Notes: generated by a model not told the origin, from the sequence alone. DNA of 64,000 nucleotides from Atriophallophorus winterbourni (GCA_013407085.1 JACCGJ010012831.1:1-64000); one strand, 5' to 3'. Positions 45,264-57,565 are shown, counted from the first letter of the stretch. Numbers and translations: made by a program.

Positions 45264-47845
45264 GTAGATCAAGTTTAGTTTAGTTTAGTTCAGTTCAATT
45301 GCACAGAACAGTGAGTGGCGAACGAGCCAATCGAGCGTTCAGAATTTCTTCAGATGGAAAGCTGCAGAGAAGCAACCACCACTGCCAAAGCGTTTATTCT
45401 TATTGTGATTTGGATATCCTCGACGATCGTGATGCCAAGGTATTATCCGGGTTGTATTTAGGGAGCATCTCGTTATGAATGATGCTGAAAAGATAAGAAT
45501 ACATTTCTCTTCACCTGTACGGTGAGAAGTCATCTAAAGAAAAATTGTTCATTAAACAAACAGAACTTGAGCATTTACTTACTAACAAAACAACGCTAAA
45601 AATGTTGAACTACCTAATCTTGCATTAAAATAAGGGGGTGAATTCAGGGAAAAAATTTACTCCAGATGCGGCCAAAACCCTGCTTGAAACTCACGACAGA
45701 ACTGCAGGATATAAGTTCTTCTGGAAGCCGGTTCCAGAAATTCACCACCCTGAGGCAAAAAAGTCACTTCTCACGCGTATGTGAGAAAAGATCTGGGGAC
45801 TTCAGGCGTGTAGCGTGAGGTTTCACACGCTGACCATCAATCATGCGAGTTGCGACACGCTGTACGCTTTCGAGTTGAACGATATTCTTCTTGCAGTAAA
45901 AGCACCACGCCTGGACACAATATTCTAAATGCGGCCGAAATAACGCCTTGTAAAGGGGCAGGAATTCATCGGGTCTTCTGCTGGATAACACGGATCTCGG
46001 CCGAAAAAGAACTTTGCGAGCACGTTTAGCTGCAGCAGCGCATTAGTCTTCTCATTTAAAGTCAGTCCTAACTAGTACTCCCAAATCCTCGACGCGCTGT
46101 ATGTCGCTAACACTGAGAGAATTGCCCGACACCTGAACTGAAATCTTATCAACGAGTGCTGACAAGAGTTGGCTCTTATCAAGGTTCAGTGGGAGGTGTC
46201 ACTTGTATGACCAGTTTATGACCCGTTCAAGGTTCAGTTCAGTTCAGTTCAGCCCTCTCCGTGCCGGGTGGCAAATGAGGTAAAGACAACTTCACGCCAG
46301 TGTTTCCGGTCTGTCGCTGCTTCCGTTGCCGTCTGCACCGTTAATCCTTGTGCATGTAGTTCGCGTTCCAACGTTCGCGCCATGTTTCGTTGGGCCGTCC
46401 ACTTTTCGTTTACCTTGCGGACGCCAGTGAATGGCTACCTTCGTATGCGAACTGGGATCCATCCTGTATACATGACCGAGGTACGGATCTGTTGTCTTCG
46501 TTTCCGTAGCAATGTATGTTTTACGGGATAGGGTTGCTAGCCCTAAGCCCAAACCTCCTCCTTTCTCAGACGGGCTTGGGACCGTCCTTGGCGGAGTTCA
46601 AGGTGGTGTATCATAATATCTTCATCCGTTGATCCAATGAATTTCACATCATCCGCGAAAATTAAGCATAGGCAATTCAATGCAGAGGACAAGTCATCGA
46701 TGAAAATCAGGAATAGAAGAGGACCAAGTACCGAACCTTGGGGTACAGCACTGATCACGTCGGTTTTATTCGACAGCCTAGATCCTACCCTAACTCGGAA
46801 TGTCGTACCTGTCAGAGAGGCTTTTATTCAAGCAAGTAGACTACTCCGGATGCCTTTTGCTGCTAGCTTAATCTCTAGAAGGCGGTGGTTTATGGAATCA
46901 AAAGCCTTGCTGATGTCCAGGTAGAGGGCATCGACAGGCTTCCCTTCATCCATCATTTTAGTGGCAGTATTGAGAAAACAAAAAGGTTTGTCAGGCAGGA
47001 TCTAACCTTGAGAAATCCATGCTGAATTACACTCAACAGAGAATGCCGACAAAGATGCTGACAGATTTTGCCACGCAGCAGTTTTTCCATTACTATCGAG
47101 ACGATGCTAGTCAGGCTGACAGGTCTATAGTTCCCAACAGTCGAGCTGCAAACACCCTTGTGTATTGGCACGATTATAGCTTATTTCCACTCACTAGGAA
47201 CCACTCTCATGTTCAAGCATGAATTGAAGAGCTTGCATAAGGGTTCTATTAGCACTGGGGCAAGATTCTTTAGCATAATCGAGTGGATACCATCTGGTCT
47301 CTCAGTTTGTTGACACAAACATGGATAAGTGTTCCATACACCTCGGATTCCGTGAAGGACAACTCATCTAGTGCAGGAATGCCAGATAGTAGATTGAACG
47401 AGCTAGACGGAGCATTTAGAGAATTATTACGTCTCTGAACGCCACTGAATAACCTAGAGAAAAACGTCGCCTTAGACAGGTCGGTATCGACTAATTTTCC
47501 GTCCTCCATATTTAAATCTCCAATGTTTTTCCTGGTTTTTCCTTTCGATTGAGCGTAGCTATAAAATCTTTTGGGATCAGATTTAGCATCCCTTGCTGAG
47601 GATAACTCAAACTCCTGTTCGAGCAAACGCTGTATTTTACCACAAGCGTTCCGAGCGGTTTTGTATCGGACCCAAGAACCAGAATTGAGAGAAAGCTTAT
47701 ATTGCCGCCGAAAGGGATCTCGTTTACGCGTAGGCCGACGAACTCGAACAGTCCACCAGAGTGGCCTATGATACTTGTACACAACTTGCAGCGGAGCGTT
47801 GTTGTCTTGTAACTCCTCAAGAAACTGACAAATTCTATCCCAGTT
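45264..47845 (-). pseudogene. Element G: CR1-like LINE, RT and 3' UTR
   Basis: Tail (TTTAG/TTCAG)n at 45266-45299, stem-loop at 45511-45525, then RT on minus: PDEFLPLYKALFRPHLEYCVQAW near 45860-45960, SAVPQGSVLGPLLFLIFIDDL and FADDVKFIGS near 46640-46750, YRPVSLTSIVSIVMEKLLRG near 47110 and the linker to 47782 (YAQSKGKTRKNIGDL). Broken by many shifts, by an RTE-derived insert (46234-46596) and, upstream, by element H. Belongs to the family of B. Confidence 0.82.
46234..46596 (-). mobile_element. Short non-autonomous RTE derivative with target duplication
   Basis: On minus it starts CTCCGCCAAGGACGGTCCC, like the 5' region of the RTE at 37806-37870. It then jumps to the end of an RTE ORF (LERELHAQGLTVQTATEAAT, RKHWREVVF, stop) and finishes in (CTGAA)n. 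It is flanked by TTCAAGGT at 46226-46233 and 46597-46604. The paralogous site in element I (26040-26060) lacks it. No RT or EN of its own, so it would depend on RTE proteins (inference). Confidence 0.8.
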
Positions 47846-49240
47846 TTTTCATGCCATGCGTGATCATTTGTTTTCATGAATAAATACATCAAATAAAACG
47901 GTAATTATACAAATGTTAAAGTCGAACATAAATACATTTTTGTTGTTAACAGTCGTAAATAAATTTGGATAACATTTGTACAGATGGTAGCTTGTTTAAA
48001 ACATAAAGTTGATAGAATATTGGAAAAATAAATGATAAAAGTTCATGTTTTTAACGGATACAACAGTAATTGTTCGAAATGGGTTAATTACAGCTTGGGT
48101 AGGTCAGAATCGCAATGTTTATTTACGTATAATGTTCCAAATGCAACTTCAAACGTAGATATGCGTATAGGGAGTTCACTTCATCGGGTCACGGAGATAT
48201 GAAAGGTATCGCCATTTCAAGAATTGTGAGAGTGTGTTTTGTTGAATTTCAACAATTCTGAAAAACAAATTCTCAAGAGAAAAATTGTATGTCACTTTAG
48301 AATTTTTAATAGCTAAAAATAATAAAAGCGTTTTATGCCGTATAATTATAAATTATCTATAGTTGTAATAATAATATATAGCTTACCTAATATTTCCGGA
48401 GATAAAAAGGAGTTGAGTTGCTTTTTGAATTCAGTTTGTGAAGTGCTCAATCTCATATTATTGGGAAGTAAATTTCATAGACGAGAATATTCATGAATAA
48501 AGAAATCTCTCCGTATACGATTGTGGATTTTCGGTATGCATATTTTATTTTTGTGTCGAAGATAATATACTTCAGAATTTTTGAAATCTAGTTGTAAATC
48601 AATGTCGATCATATCTTTTTCCAATATTCTGTAAAAGATTATAGGATTTTTTTTTCTTTCCATTCCTAGGATATAACATTTTTACTTATATGAATTCTCA
48701 TCCGAACCGATGATTATTGATCGTGTGAAAGAACGTTTGATGCCTTCAGAAGCATAACTATCAGACCGAGTAATATTACTAGATATAATGTTGCAGTGAT
48801 CTGATAAAGGTATTGTATGTAACTTGTAAAGTTACAGCTTGCACTGTGGCAGAGAGATGAATCTATGAAGTAAACCTCTATTCTTTTTTGTTTTGCATAT
48901 CGAATAGCAAATTTGTTCATGAAATGTAAGTGATCCGGAATATCGATAATATAAATCACATTCACATTGTGCTGGTTGTAGTGTTGTATTATTTAGGATG
49001 ATAGAATCTTTTAGTATGATAGAGTTGAAAATTATGAAAGTAGATTCATTGGTGGAGAACTCAAGACCGTTCCGAATACTCCATCGAAGTAGAGCATCCA
49101 GGTCTCGGTTCAATTTTCATATAAAGTCGTTAGTCTGCTTTGATGGAAAGGCTATGGCGACTTTTATATCATCTGCAAACAAAAAGATCTTACAGTGTGT
49201 TATGACAGATTTCATATCGCTCATTCTTACATTAATATCG
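47846..49240 (-). mobile_element. Element H: AT-rich LINE fragment nested in G
   Basis: 5'-truncated in the RT near the FADD block (RC of the ATCTGCAAACAAAAAGATC region, ~49180). It then reads DLDALLRWSIRNGLEFSTNES, SGSLTFHEQICY and, at 48663-48475, RKNPIIFYRILEKDMIDIDL. Its 3' UTR ends at CATGGCATG, losing the final CTTGG..CCAAG hairpin. About 22 bp of G present in B are missing at the junction, so it left a deletion and not a duplication. Confidence 0.82.
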
Positions 49241-50035
49241 TTGGCGAACTGAAAGAAAGATTTTGAAATCCGTAGAAAAAATCCCATTCTACAAGCCTAA
49301 AATTTCGTCTTGGGAGAGCAGTAGGTTTGTGGAATCGCGGTACCGTTTCGAATTCTATCATTACGTGATCGAATTTTGCCGAGCGGTGGTAGGTATTTTA
49401 AAAACCTAACGGCTTCGGGCTGGGACGACAATACTTGGTCGAGATCGGAAGAAGTACATCCATTACGAAACCTCGTAGGATCACTCACATGCTGATGCAG
49501 TGCATGATCATGGAGACATTCGAGAAACATTTTGGATTGCTTGGTGACTAAACCTGCAAAGACGGACTAATTTATATCTGGGAGGTTAAAATCTCCTAAG
49601 ATGAGTACGCTGGGAGCTGATTGGAACAACCTGTCGAGGTTCTCACTCAGCTGTGTAATCTCCTGTTGGGATGCACTGGGTGTGGCGTAAACATAAGAAA
49701 TTGTGAGGGCTGACTTGTAGCAAGTCAGGATACTCGTAACAACTTGGACGTTTTTACTGGTTAGGGATATAAGAGTTTCCGTATTGTGCAAGCCAAACTC
49801 TCGGAGGAGTGAAACGCCACCGCCTTTCTTGTCGCCAGGTCTATCTCATCTAATGACGAGATGCTGCTCGCTGATGTTCATTAGCACATCATCAAGCGCG
49901 GACAGCCAGGTCTCAGAGAGCGCTATAACCCTGGGGTGCAACTTAGCCACACGAAGATAAATGTCAGCCCATTTATGCCTTATGCTGCACACATTAGCGT
50001 ACAGCACTGGGGCGCTGGTCTTGCGTGCTTCTTAA
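49241..50035 (-). pseudogene. Element G endonuclease
   Basis: EN parallel to element B: LYANVCSIRHKW near 49990, ALSETWLSALD, a stop in VIR*DRPGD, GGGVSLLREFGLHNT, VYATPSA, VLILGDFNLPDIN and SDPTRFRNGC. It continues to the linker cut by element H at ~49240. Confidence 0.82.
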
Positions 50036-51132
50036 ATTAATTCTGCTTGGCCCTTGGTCGAAGCACCCGAGGAAGGTGCACGTTTTTTGGCTTGCTACGT
50101 AAAGCAAGAGTATCTGGTTCAACAAACTCTTGCATGGATTTTGAAGACCGTTGAATGAGAATTGAGGCCGCCTCTATCGAAGAGCGACAACTAGAGAAAT
50201 TTGCTTGGCTCCCATATTCTTTTACGATAAGCCGTTTAACGTCGTCTTATCCGGACAGCCAGACTCGCAGCGATGAGCTATTCGGTAAGATCGTAACGGA
50301 TTCACTAGCGCTTCGGTTTGCATCAGGCTTACGGATAGCAGATGTCCTCAAAGCGAGGTTTCCCTTATTTGGAACGAAAGGGTTAGAAGGGTCAGAATCT
50401 CTTCGACTTTTCGATTCCGTAATGAAAGGCTCCGCTCGGTTAAAAACTAGTACATTTCGATTTCTAGTTTTTGAAGAAGAATTGCCGTTCAGTGCTTCGA
50501 AATGCTAACGCAAACCGTTTAATTTCTGAATAATTTTATTCAGCTCAAGTGAGCAAGCAACATTTTCACATTGCTCCCTTTTAGTAGGGGCTTTACTATT
50601 CTTGATACCTTTTTTCGGAGTTTTGGCTACGTTTACCACCTTCGGATAGGAAGCTATCTTTGAAGGACGAGGTAACTGGATAACTCCGTCTACATTCTCG
50701 GGGGATGCAATTTTTCCGCCTTTTTGTTTGCACGATATCTTGAACTTCTGGCTCTATTCACGACTTTAAGAGAGGTAGCTTGCTTAGAAGAACGTTGCAA
50801 CCGGTTATATTTGTGCACCATTCCGTTGCCTGCTGTTGTCTCAGAACTTATATTCGCTCTCACCACAGATGCATACGTTTGGGCGGCTACAAAATGTGAC
50901 GAGCTTGGCGACATCACGCTATTTCTCGGCTTTTAGCAAGCGGCGTCAGTGATAGACTCATGACAGCCGATACAATACCACTGCAACCAGCGGTATTTTG
51001 CATAAATTCCGTAGTGAGATTTATGTATGACTGAGCAGCTAGGGTGAGCCTAACGCTTGCAAGCTGTGCACTCCATGCCCTTAGCCACCATTTGCCACAT
51101 TTTCCGTTGAGGCAGGTATTTTTCGTACTCAT
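50036..51132 (-). pseudogene. Element G ORF1, PHD-like and basic regions
   Basis: Starts at 51132 (STKNTCLNGKCGK) with the PHD-like finger split by a frameshift. Ser-rich and Lys/Arg-rich sequence follows. The C-terminal end near 50060 (CTTGGTCGAAGCACCCGAGG on plus) matches the ORF1 end of B. Too broken to make a protein. Confidence 0.65.
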
Positions 51133-51340
51133 ATCTATCGGCTAAAGTTATAAGTAATGATAGTTCACTAGAAAAATAAAGGCTGATTTTATTACTGGCG
51201 TAATTAATCAGAAAAATTCAATAATATAGTGAAATAGTTATTCTATTTTACTGCAAATTCAAAGAATAGCAAAAATTCATAATGATATTTATCGGAGCGT
51301 GGAAAATACAACCAAGTTGAACGTACCGCGCAAAGTATTC
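51133..51340 (-). other. Element G 5' leader
   Basis: AT-rich leader ending in the motif at 51293-51338 shared with 25058-25103. It lies directly against the 3' UTR remnant at 51345. Confidence 0.55.
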
Positions 51341-51344
51341 GAGG

Positions 51345-51630
51345 TTGAATGCAGCTAAAATCCAGATTTCCTTCGACGGTATGCGGTTGAGCACCATGCA
51401 CTCTGATATTAAGTACACAGTTCGTACGTTTCACACGTTCTTGTTTCCGGATATCTGGAAAGTAAGGCGGGGGTTCTCTTCACCAGCACGGTGAGAGGTC
51501 ATCCAACAATGCAATAATGTGCGTGAACAATGTATGATTTATGAAATCACTAGCCTAGTCGAGGCAAAGAGAAGCACAGTCATAAACTGCAGCTGGGCTA
51601 AGACGCTGTCAAGTTGCTCAGGCCTAGACA
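51345..51630 (-). mobile_element. D-like 3' UTR remnant
   Basis: Homologous to 13990-14265, including the stem-loop at 51480-51494 and the flanking GTGCGTGAACAATG block. Only the 3' UTR is left. The tail is degenerate. Confidence 0.65.
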
Positions 51631-52142
51631 GATATGAGTATCAGTATCAGTATCACAGGGCGATAGTCGACCAAGTCGAAACCAGTGCCGAGATTCTTTC
51701 AGAGGTGTGCTTAAAAACAACCGCCACTACCAGGATTGATTCGTAAGTAACACAGGCGTGTGTAAATGTGAATGGAAGATGGAAGAGGTCCCATCACCGA
51801 AAGGTGAGAGAGTTATGCATGTTGCATGTCCAATCGAATGAACGATGGACAGCAGTTTATTTCCACAAATACGAAAAAATTAAAATGAAACTCTTTTTTG
51901 TGTTTCAAAATGTTTTTCGAATACTTTTGTGTTTTTTGATCAAACAAATGGAGGCATTAAGTCCCAAGGGTAATGCTCCGGGAAGAGCACCTGCCACCGT
52001 TCGTCCAACCCATGTTTGAACGCGATTACTAAAGTTGCCATGATTAGTTCTGTGGAAATTGAATTCCACGCGTTCACTATACGGATGCTATGGAAGTGTG
52101 TTCGAGCCTGGTGTTCTGTTTACTTAGCTTATAACTGTGCCC

Positions 52143-54080
52143 TCATGTACCAACCAAAGGAGAGAACCGAAAGAAGTCATAGAATTCCAGACAAGTTAAT
52201 CCTTTGACAACCTTGAAGGTCTCTATAAGATCCCCCCTAAGTTGCCTCCTCCTTAGCGAGAAAAGTCCTAGTGCTAATAGACGATTTTCATAATTGGTGT
52301 ATGCTAACCACTCGATCATGCGAGTGGTCAGCTTCTGTACCTTATCTAACTGCACGATAAGCTTCTGGTAATACGGCTTCTAAGACTGCATACAGTATTT
52401 TAAATTCTGGCCTCACTATTGCCTTGTAGGGGGCAACAGCACCTTGGCTTTTCTGCAAGTGAGGGCTGAACGTAGTCGAAAGAGTTCCATACAGGCGCTT
52501 TGAGCATCAGCAGCACATTGGTCAGCCCACTTAAATTTAGCGGAGACTACGATTCCTAGGTCCTCAGTAGTCTTTACCCTACGGAACTCCGTGTGAGCTG
52601 GGGGCGTAGACACAATCATGTTTCCCGCCAGTGTAGAGAGCAAGTGACTTTTATCTAGGTTAAGGGGAAGGTCCCACTTACCCGTCTATGCTGTCACAGC
52701 TCCCACGTCACTTATCAGATCGGAGTTATCTGACCTACTGACAATTTTAACGTCGTCAGCAAATATATAACAGGTTGAGCGCAGTTGATTGGCTAGATCA
52801 TCAATGAAAATGATGAACAGCAACGGCCCCAAGACTGAGCCATGGGGAACCCCACTCGTTATATGCACACTTGCGGAGTAAATATCATCTAACCTGACAG
52901 TAAAGGAGCGGTCGCTAAAGAATGCTCGAATCCAGCCCATAAGGTTCCCTGACACTCCTATGGCCGAGAGTTTGAGAAGCAAGATCCTATGGTTGACTGA
53001 ATCAAAAGCCTTACTTGAGTCGAGATAGAAGACTACTACAGCTATACCATCATCCATCCTATTAGTAAACTCGTTTAGAAATCTCAACAAATTTGTCAGA
53101 CATGACCTACCTTAAAGGAAGCCGTGTTGTGCGCTTTTTGAACGAGAGTGTTTGGTTAGATATCCACATATTTTATCGCGGATCAATCTTTCCATAACCT
53201 TACATAGTACACTAGTGAGGCTAACCGGGTGCTAATTTTTGACCGCCGAGGAAGCTCCTCCCTTATGGATAGGCACTAGAACTGCTCTTCTCCAGTCCAA
53301 AGGAAGGGTACCCTGACTGAGGGATGGTGTGAAAAGTTCTGTGATCTGCACAGCTAATATAGGCGCTAGCAGTCTGATCATTCGTAAAAGGATGCTATCG
53401 GGCCCTGTAGACTTGTTGTAAGCTAGGCTGAACAATATATTCTCGACATTGTGTATCTCGAATGTAAGGTCAGTGCAGGGGGGGCATTCAGCGAGGACAC
53501 ATTGAAGTGATGGCGCAAAGGCGTTCGAGTTATAATCTCGGCGTTGTACGCCTTGAAAATGCAAGGAAAACAATTTAGCCTTTTCAGTGCTTGCAATGAC
53601 GGCTGAGCCATCGTCCCTTCTCAAGGTACCTACACCTTTTCGTGTTGAACCTTCAGATTGAACGTAGCTGTAGTAACGTTTCGGATGAGTATGGGCCTCT
53701 TGAGCGAGTCTCATTTCCAAAGAAATCTTTGCTGCACGTATCCTGGAAATAGCTATGTTTCGCGCTTCTCAAGTCCCACATGAGAGAGTAAGCTTATAAC
53801 TCCTCCATTCTGCGTTGCGGTGACGTACGCTACGGGAAACTGAGGCTGGCCACCATTGGGGTTCACCTTTTTTGCAAACGGGTAAGAGAGGAGCGAATCG
53901 ATCCTGAAGTTGAAAGATGTTTTTCTTGATCTGCCCCCACATCCCAGCCACATGGTCAGTGTTTTGCCATGGGAGTAGCGCTGCTGCCTGCAATGGGAAA
54001 ACAGGGTGAATCCTATGGAAGCTTCCAGACATTTTAAGTGTGCGTTTACCAGATGACAGGAGTAACTTGCAGGATGACAC
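52143..54080 (-). pseudogene. Element F reverse transcriptase
   Basis: Pieces 54080-53769 (PQWWPASVSRSVRHRNAEW), 53720-53232 (YNKSTGPDSILLRMI, RRAVLVPIHKGG), 53090-52686 (FYLDSSKAFDSVNHR, SGVPHGSVLGPLLFIIFIDDL, IFADDVKIV), 52643-52416 and 52355-52143. PQG is PHG here. At least four frameshifts. Confidence 0.86.
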
Positions 54081-54269
54081 TACGTGGTCGCTTTTTTAAG
54101 TGGTGACAGTAAGACCAAATTTTGTATACCGCTTTCAGAAGTTGAAATAACTAGGTCAAACATAGACGGAGACTGACCCTCTCGGAATCTATTCGGTTCG
54201 TTTACGTGTTGGTAAAGTGCATAGGAGTGTAGCCAGTCCAGAAAATGGTTCGCGTTTCCTGGGGCATGT

Positions 54270-54730
54270 GAGGTTTATTACTTCCAGTTTATTCCGGGTA
54301 GATTGAAATCGCCGAATATTACAAAACGTGGTGCTGCGGCTAGAAGAGACGAGAGCTTAATTTTCAAAAGAGCATCTTCTTCCAAACTAGTGCTTGGACT
54401 TTGGTAGACGCAGCTTATAACTATACGCGTGCATCCATGCATGTGCAAGGCAGATATTATCTGCACATTCTTTGTAGGAAGAGAAATACTTTTTTCGGAG
54501 GTAATAGCGTTTTCAATAAGAAGCAATGCCCCTACTGCTAGCTTACCTAGAGGTCGATCGCTTCTTACGACGCTAAACCTATCCGCGATTGAAGCTGGTA
54601 TGTGGTCATCATGAGACAACCATGATTTCGTGACACCCACAATTTTGCAGTAGGTGTCGTCAACTCTAAAGAGGAGTTGAGCCCATTTATTTTTAATGAC
54701 ACAAGCGTTTGTATAGAACAGAAGAGCACT
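54270..54730 (-). pseudogene. Element F endonuclease
   Basis: Reads VTKSWLSHDDHIPASIADRF, VVRSDRPLGK, ISCVYQSPSTS and FVIFGDFNLPGINWK. The E of the ETW motif is replaced (TKSW), so the site would be impaired. GKSDHV-type sequence is near 54090 in another frame. Confidence 0.8.
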
Positions 54731-54816
54731 ATCATATGGGGCCAGACTCCCGGTTTTACGGCTACCTGAGAGCTCTCTGTCCCCGGGTGTAATGCCCGAG
54801 GCTGCTTCGCGTTTTT

Positions 54817-55378
54817 TTAAGACTGAATTTCATCAAGAGATACAGCATACGCTTTTGAAACAGACAACTCCTGGCATCTAGTTTCATCTTCATGGTCTGA
54901 GTCACTACAACTCATCCACGATTCATCTTCTAAAGGACGTAGCACGACAGTGGCACTCTTCAATGTTGGAGTATAATTCTCCCGTGTTGGCGTCATCGCC
55001 ACACTGTTGTCATTTTCTACGTTTCGCATCGGAAGCGAATTTGTTGAGCTACGATTTGCAGCTAACTCTGACTTTCTAGCTTTAATTGGGCTTGAAGTTT
55101 TCAAATATGCCGGTGTGTCAGGTTGCGCGAAGCATTTTTCCTCGGCGCAGTTAAATTTCTCTGCTATCGAAAGAAAGTAGTTTCGATCACATTGCTTTGT
55201 GAATTCGACCACAATTGGCCGCGGCGATCTGGTAGATGCGTCATTTGGGCCACCCCTCCATTTCCCGACTCAGTGAACTCGCTTCAGCGGAGTAGTCGGT
55301 CTCATGCCTGAAGCACGGAGTAGGTCAATAACCTTTCTCCGATCACTTTCCTTACGAGACTTTGATTCTCGGATCTAA
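54817..55378 (-). pseudogene. Element F ORF1, 3' part
   Basis: Begins IRESKSRKESDRRKVIDLLR and GMRPTTPLKRVH, then (after a stop) RPIVVEFTKQCDRNYFLSIA, parallel to the RRM-like part of element B ORF1. An acidic region (SCSDSDHEDE) and the end at 54817 follow. Truncated at 55378 where E2's 3' end begins. Confidence 0.65.
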
Positions 55379-57112
55379 AAATGTTACAATACGTTTTCTG
55401 ATGTTTCATAAGCTTTTTCAGATGATGTGCGGAAATAAAGTAGGCCATTTAGCGTCTTATTCCCTTTTGAAGCTCAACACATTTAGTAGGTTTACTGTAC
55501 AATTTAGAAGCTTCTTCCAGAAATTGACCACACGGTTGCTGAGAAAGTGCTCTCGTGCCAATCACCTGGGCCTACTCTTAAGAAGTTTCATATAATTACC
55601 CCTTGTGGCTGCTTTAGGGGTAACTTCAAGGATTTCAGTAATATTATCACCCGCAAGACCCTTTAGAATCTTAAGGGCTTCTATTAGATTGCCTCACAGC
55701 TGCCGTCTCTTTAGTGAGAAAAGATCGAGATCCTCGAGTCTTGCCTCATAGGTTTTTTCTGTCTGACCCTCAACCATCCTCGTCGCAAGGCGCTGGACCC
55801 TTTCGATACATGTGATATCTTTTTTAAGTACATTTCCCAGGATTGAATGCAGTATTTCAAGTTAGACCGCACGACTACTTTGTATAGTGGAATAAAGATT
55901 GAAGGTTTTCGGCATGCCAAAGCTAAGCGCGGTCTGAACAATTCTCTGTGAGCCTAGTTTGCAGCTTCGGCACACTGAGTAGCCCACTCAAAATCTCCTG
56001 TTTTAGTAATACCAAAATCCTTAACTTTTTGAGCAGCAGCTATTCGCATATTTCCTTCGCCGACTTATAGTTGAGTTGTCGCCTAAAAAGTCGTCAAAAC
56101 ACAGCTCTTCCCAATATTAGTGGCAAGTCCCACGTGTTTGTTCACTCGATTACTTTTTCTTAATCAGAGATAAGCGTATCCCTACTGTCGGTTCCTAGGA
56201 TCTTAACATTATCAGCAAACAAGAAGCAACGTAAACCCAAGCAGGCTGCCAGTCGTTTACAAAAGTAAAAATGTAGTGAACTAAGCACCGAGCCTTGAGA
56301 CACTCCACTGCGTATCAGTTATTTCTGATCGCACTAACATAGTTAGTGCGATTAGGTAAGAAGCTTCCTAACCATCGACGTAGTTTACCTGTGACGCCAC
56401 ACATCCTTAGTTTGTGTAAAAGGTACCTATGGTTCATTGCGTCGGAGGCCTTTAGAAAATCAAGATAGCATACTTCGACTACTCTCGCTTCATCGAGCCG
56501 TAATTTCACTTCATCAAGAAAGCTTAGAAGATTGGTTAGGCAGGACCTTCCTTTCCAGAATCCATGCTGGGCTTCGGATAATGAGGAATTGGTTACCAAA
56601 TGTTTACATATCTGGTGCCAAATGATTTTTTCCAAGCACTTGCAAGTGATGCTATTAAGGCTTACTGGCCTATAGTTGCTTACATTTGAAATGGGAATTT
56701 TTTGTATATAGCTACTACCGCCGCTCTTTTCAATCATCCGGTAGTACACCCTGGAGTGAGGTAGCTGCAAAATGATTGCTGATTGCAATTCTAACTATAG
56801 TGGCGAGCAGTTGAGGAATGAATGGATGTATACCGTCGGTGCCAGGCGACACAGTTATGTCCAGCCGCGACAGAACTGTGGTGACCATTTCCTGATTAAC
56901 CTCCACAGAGCTAAAGAGAAGTGCTCTGCACTCGTGAGTTTCTGAACGGTTACCTGAATCGCGCCGATGTAAACTGCAGAAGAATGAATGCAAAGCTTCG
57001 TTTTTCCTGTGCAGTCAAAGCCGTGTTGCCATCATGCAGCAACAACGTACCTATTTCTTCTCCTAAAGATCGTTTGGACTGAACATAGCCATACAAAGCT
57101 TCCAAGTTATAT
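55379..57112 (-). pseudogene. Element E2: RT and 3' UTR
   Basis: RT on minus: GTDGIHPFIPQLLA near 56830, then 56788-56315 (NYRPVSLNSITCKCLEKII, QHGFWKGRSCLTNLLSFL, CYLDFLKASDAMNHR). A degraded SGV/GSVLG block follows near 56300. The C-terminal block is at 55941-55711 (FIPLYKVVVRSNLKYCIQSW). The linker ends at ~57112 where a composite insert begins. Confidence 0.82.
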
Positions 57113-57310
57113 TTGTGACTACTCATCCGTGCCAAGCCCATCGAACTATTCACAAAGTTGATCACAACGGTCCATAATGGATGCACTGGACTCGAGTTTT
57201 TTCTTTTATTTGAGCTATTCTGCAGCGCATATTCTCCACTTCGGGTGGGATTTGAACCCGCGACCACCATTAAAGTCCCACGCCTCAACGACCTGGGCTA
57301 CCGTTTACTG
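57113..57310 (-). mobile_element. tRNA-derived SINE-like sequence
   Basis: On minus at 57305-57240: TAGCCCAGGTCG (A-box-like), then ~40 nt later GGTTCAAATCC (perfect internal promoter B box) within GGTCGCGGGTTCAAATCCCA. A non-tRNA 3' body runs to ~57113. No acceptor stem pairs, so it is not a working tRNA gene. Pol III transcription would be expected for a SINE (inference). Confidence 0.6.
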
Positions 57311-57358
57311 TTTAATCGATCGCAATTAAGCGTTTATGAGCTGTTCTCCAGACTGGCA

Positions 57359-57565
57359 CATTTGAGTAGCTTTGTTGGCCCGATCATTTCAGAAGGAGCC
57401 AGCAACATCTGTTGTGGTCGCCCAACCGAACAGATCTTACTGTCAGGTCTTCCCATCGGATACAGTATAAGCTAACGCCGATTAGATCAGATGGGCATTG
57501 CTGTTTAGGCAATGTTTGTAGCTGACTCCTTCTGAACTGGTCGGGCAAACAAAGCTATTTAAATG
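57359..57565. mobile_element. Foldback / MITE-like unit with ~50-bp inverted repeats
   Basis: Left arm 57359-57407 (AGCTTTGTTGGCCCGATC, TTCAGAAGGAG) is inverted at 57513-57565 (CTCCTTCTGAACTGGTCGGG), with roughly 85 percent match by eye. About 105 bp lie between. No ORF. Confidence 0.65.

Larger units (their letters stand above)
51631..55378 (-). mobile_element. Element F: CR1-like LINE with (TATCAG)n tail
   Basis: Minus strand: 5'-truncated ORF1 (55378-54817), EN (54730-54270), RT (54080-52143), a 3' UTR with hairpin TCACC-GAAA-GGTGA (51794-51807) and tail (TATCAG)3 at 51637-51655. The hairpin is shared with the A/B families but the tail unit is different. Confidence 0.82.

Noticed and set aside
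57235..57310. tRNA gene
   Set aside because: A- and B-box-like sequence is present on the minus strand but no acceptor stem closes and the body continues into non-tRNA sequence; called SINE-like instead.
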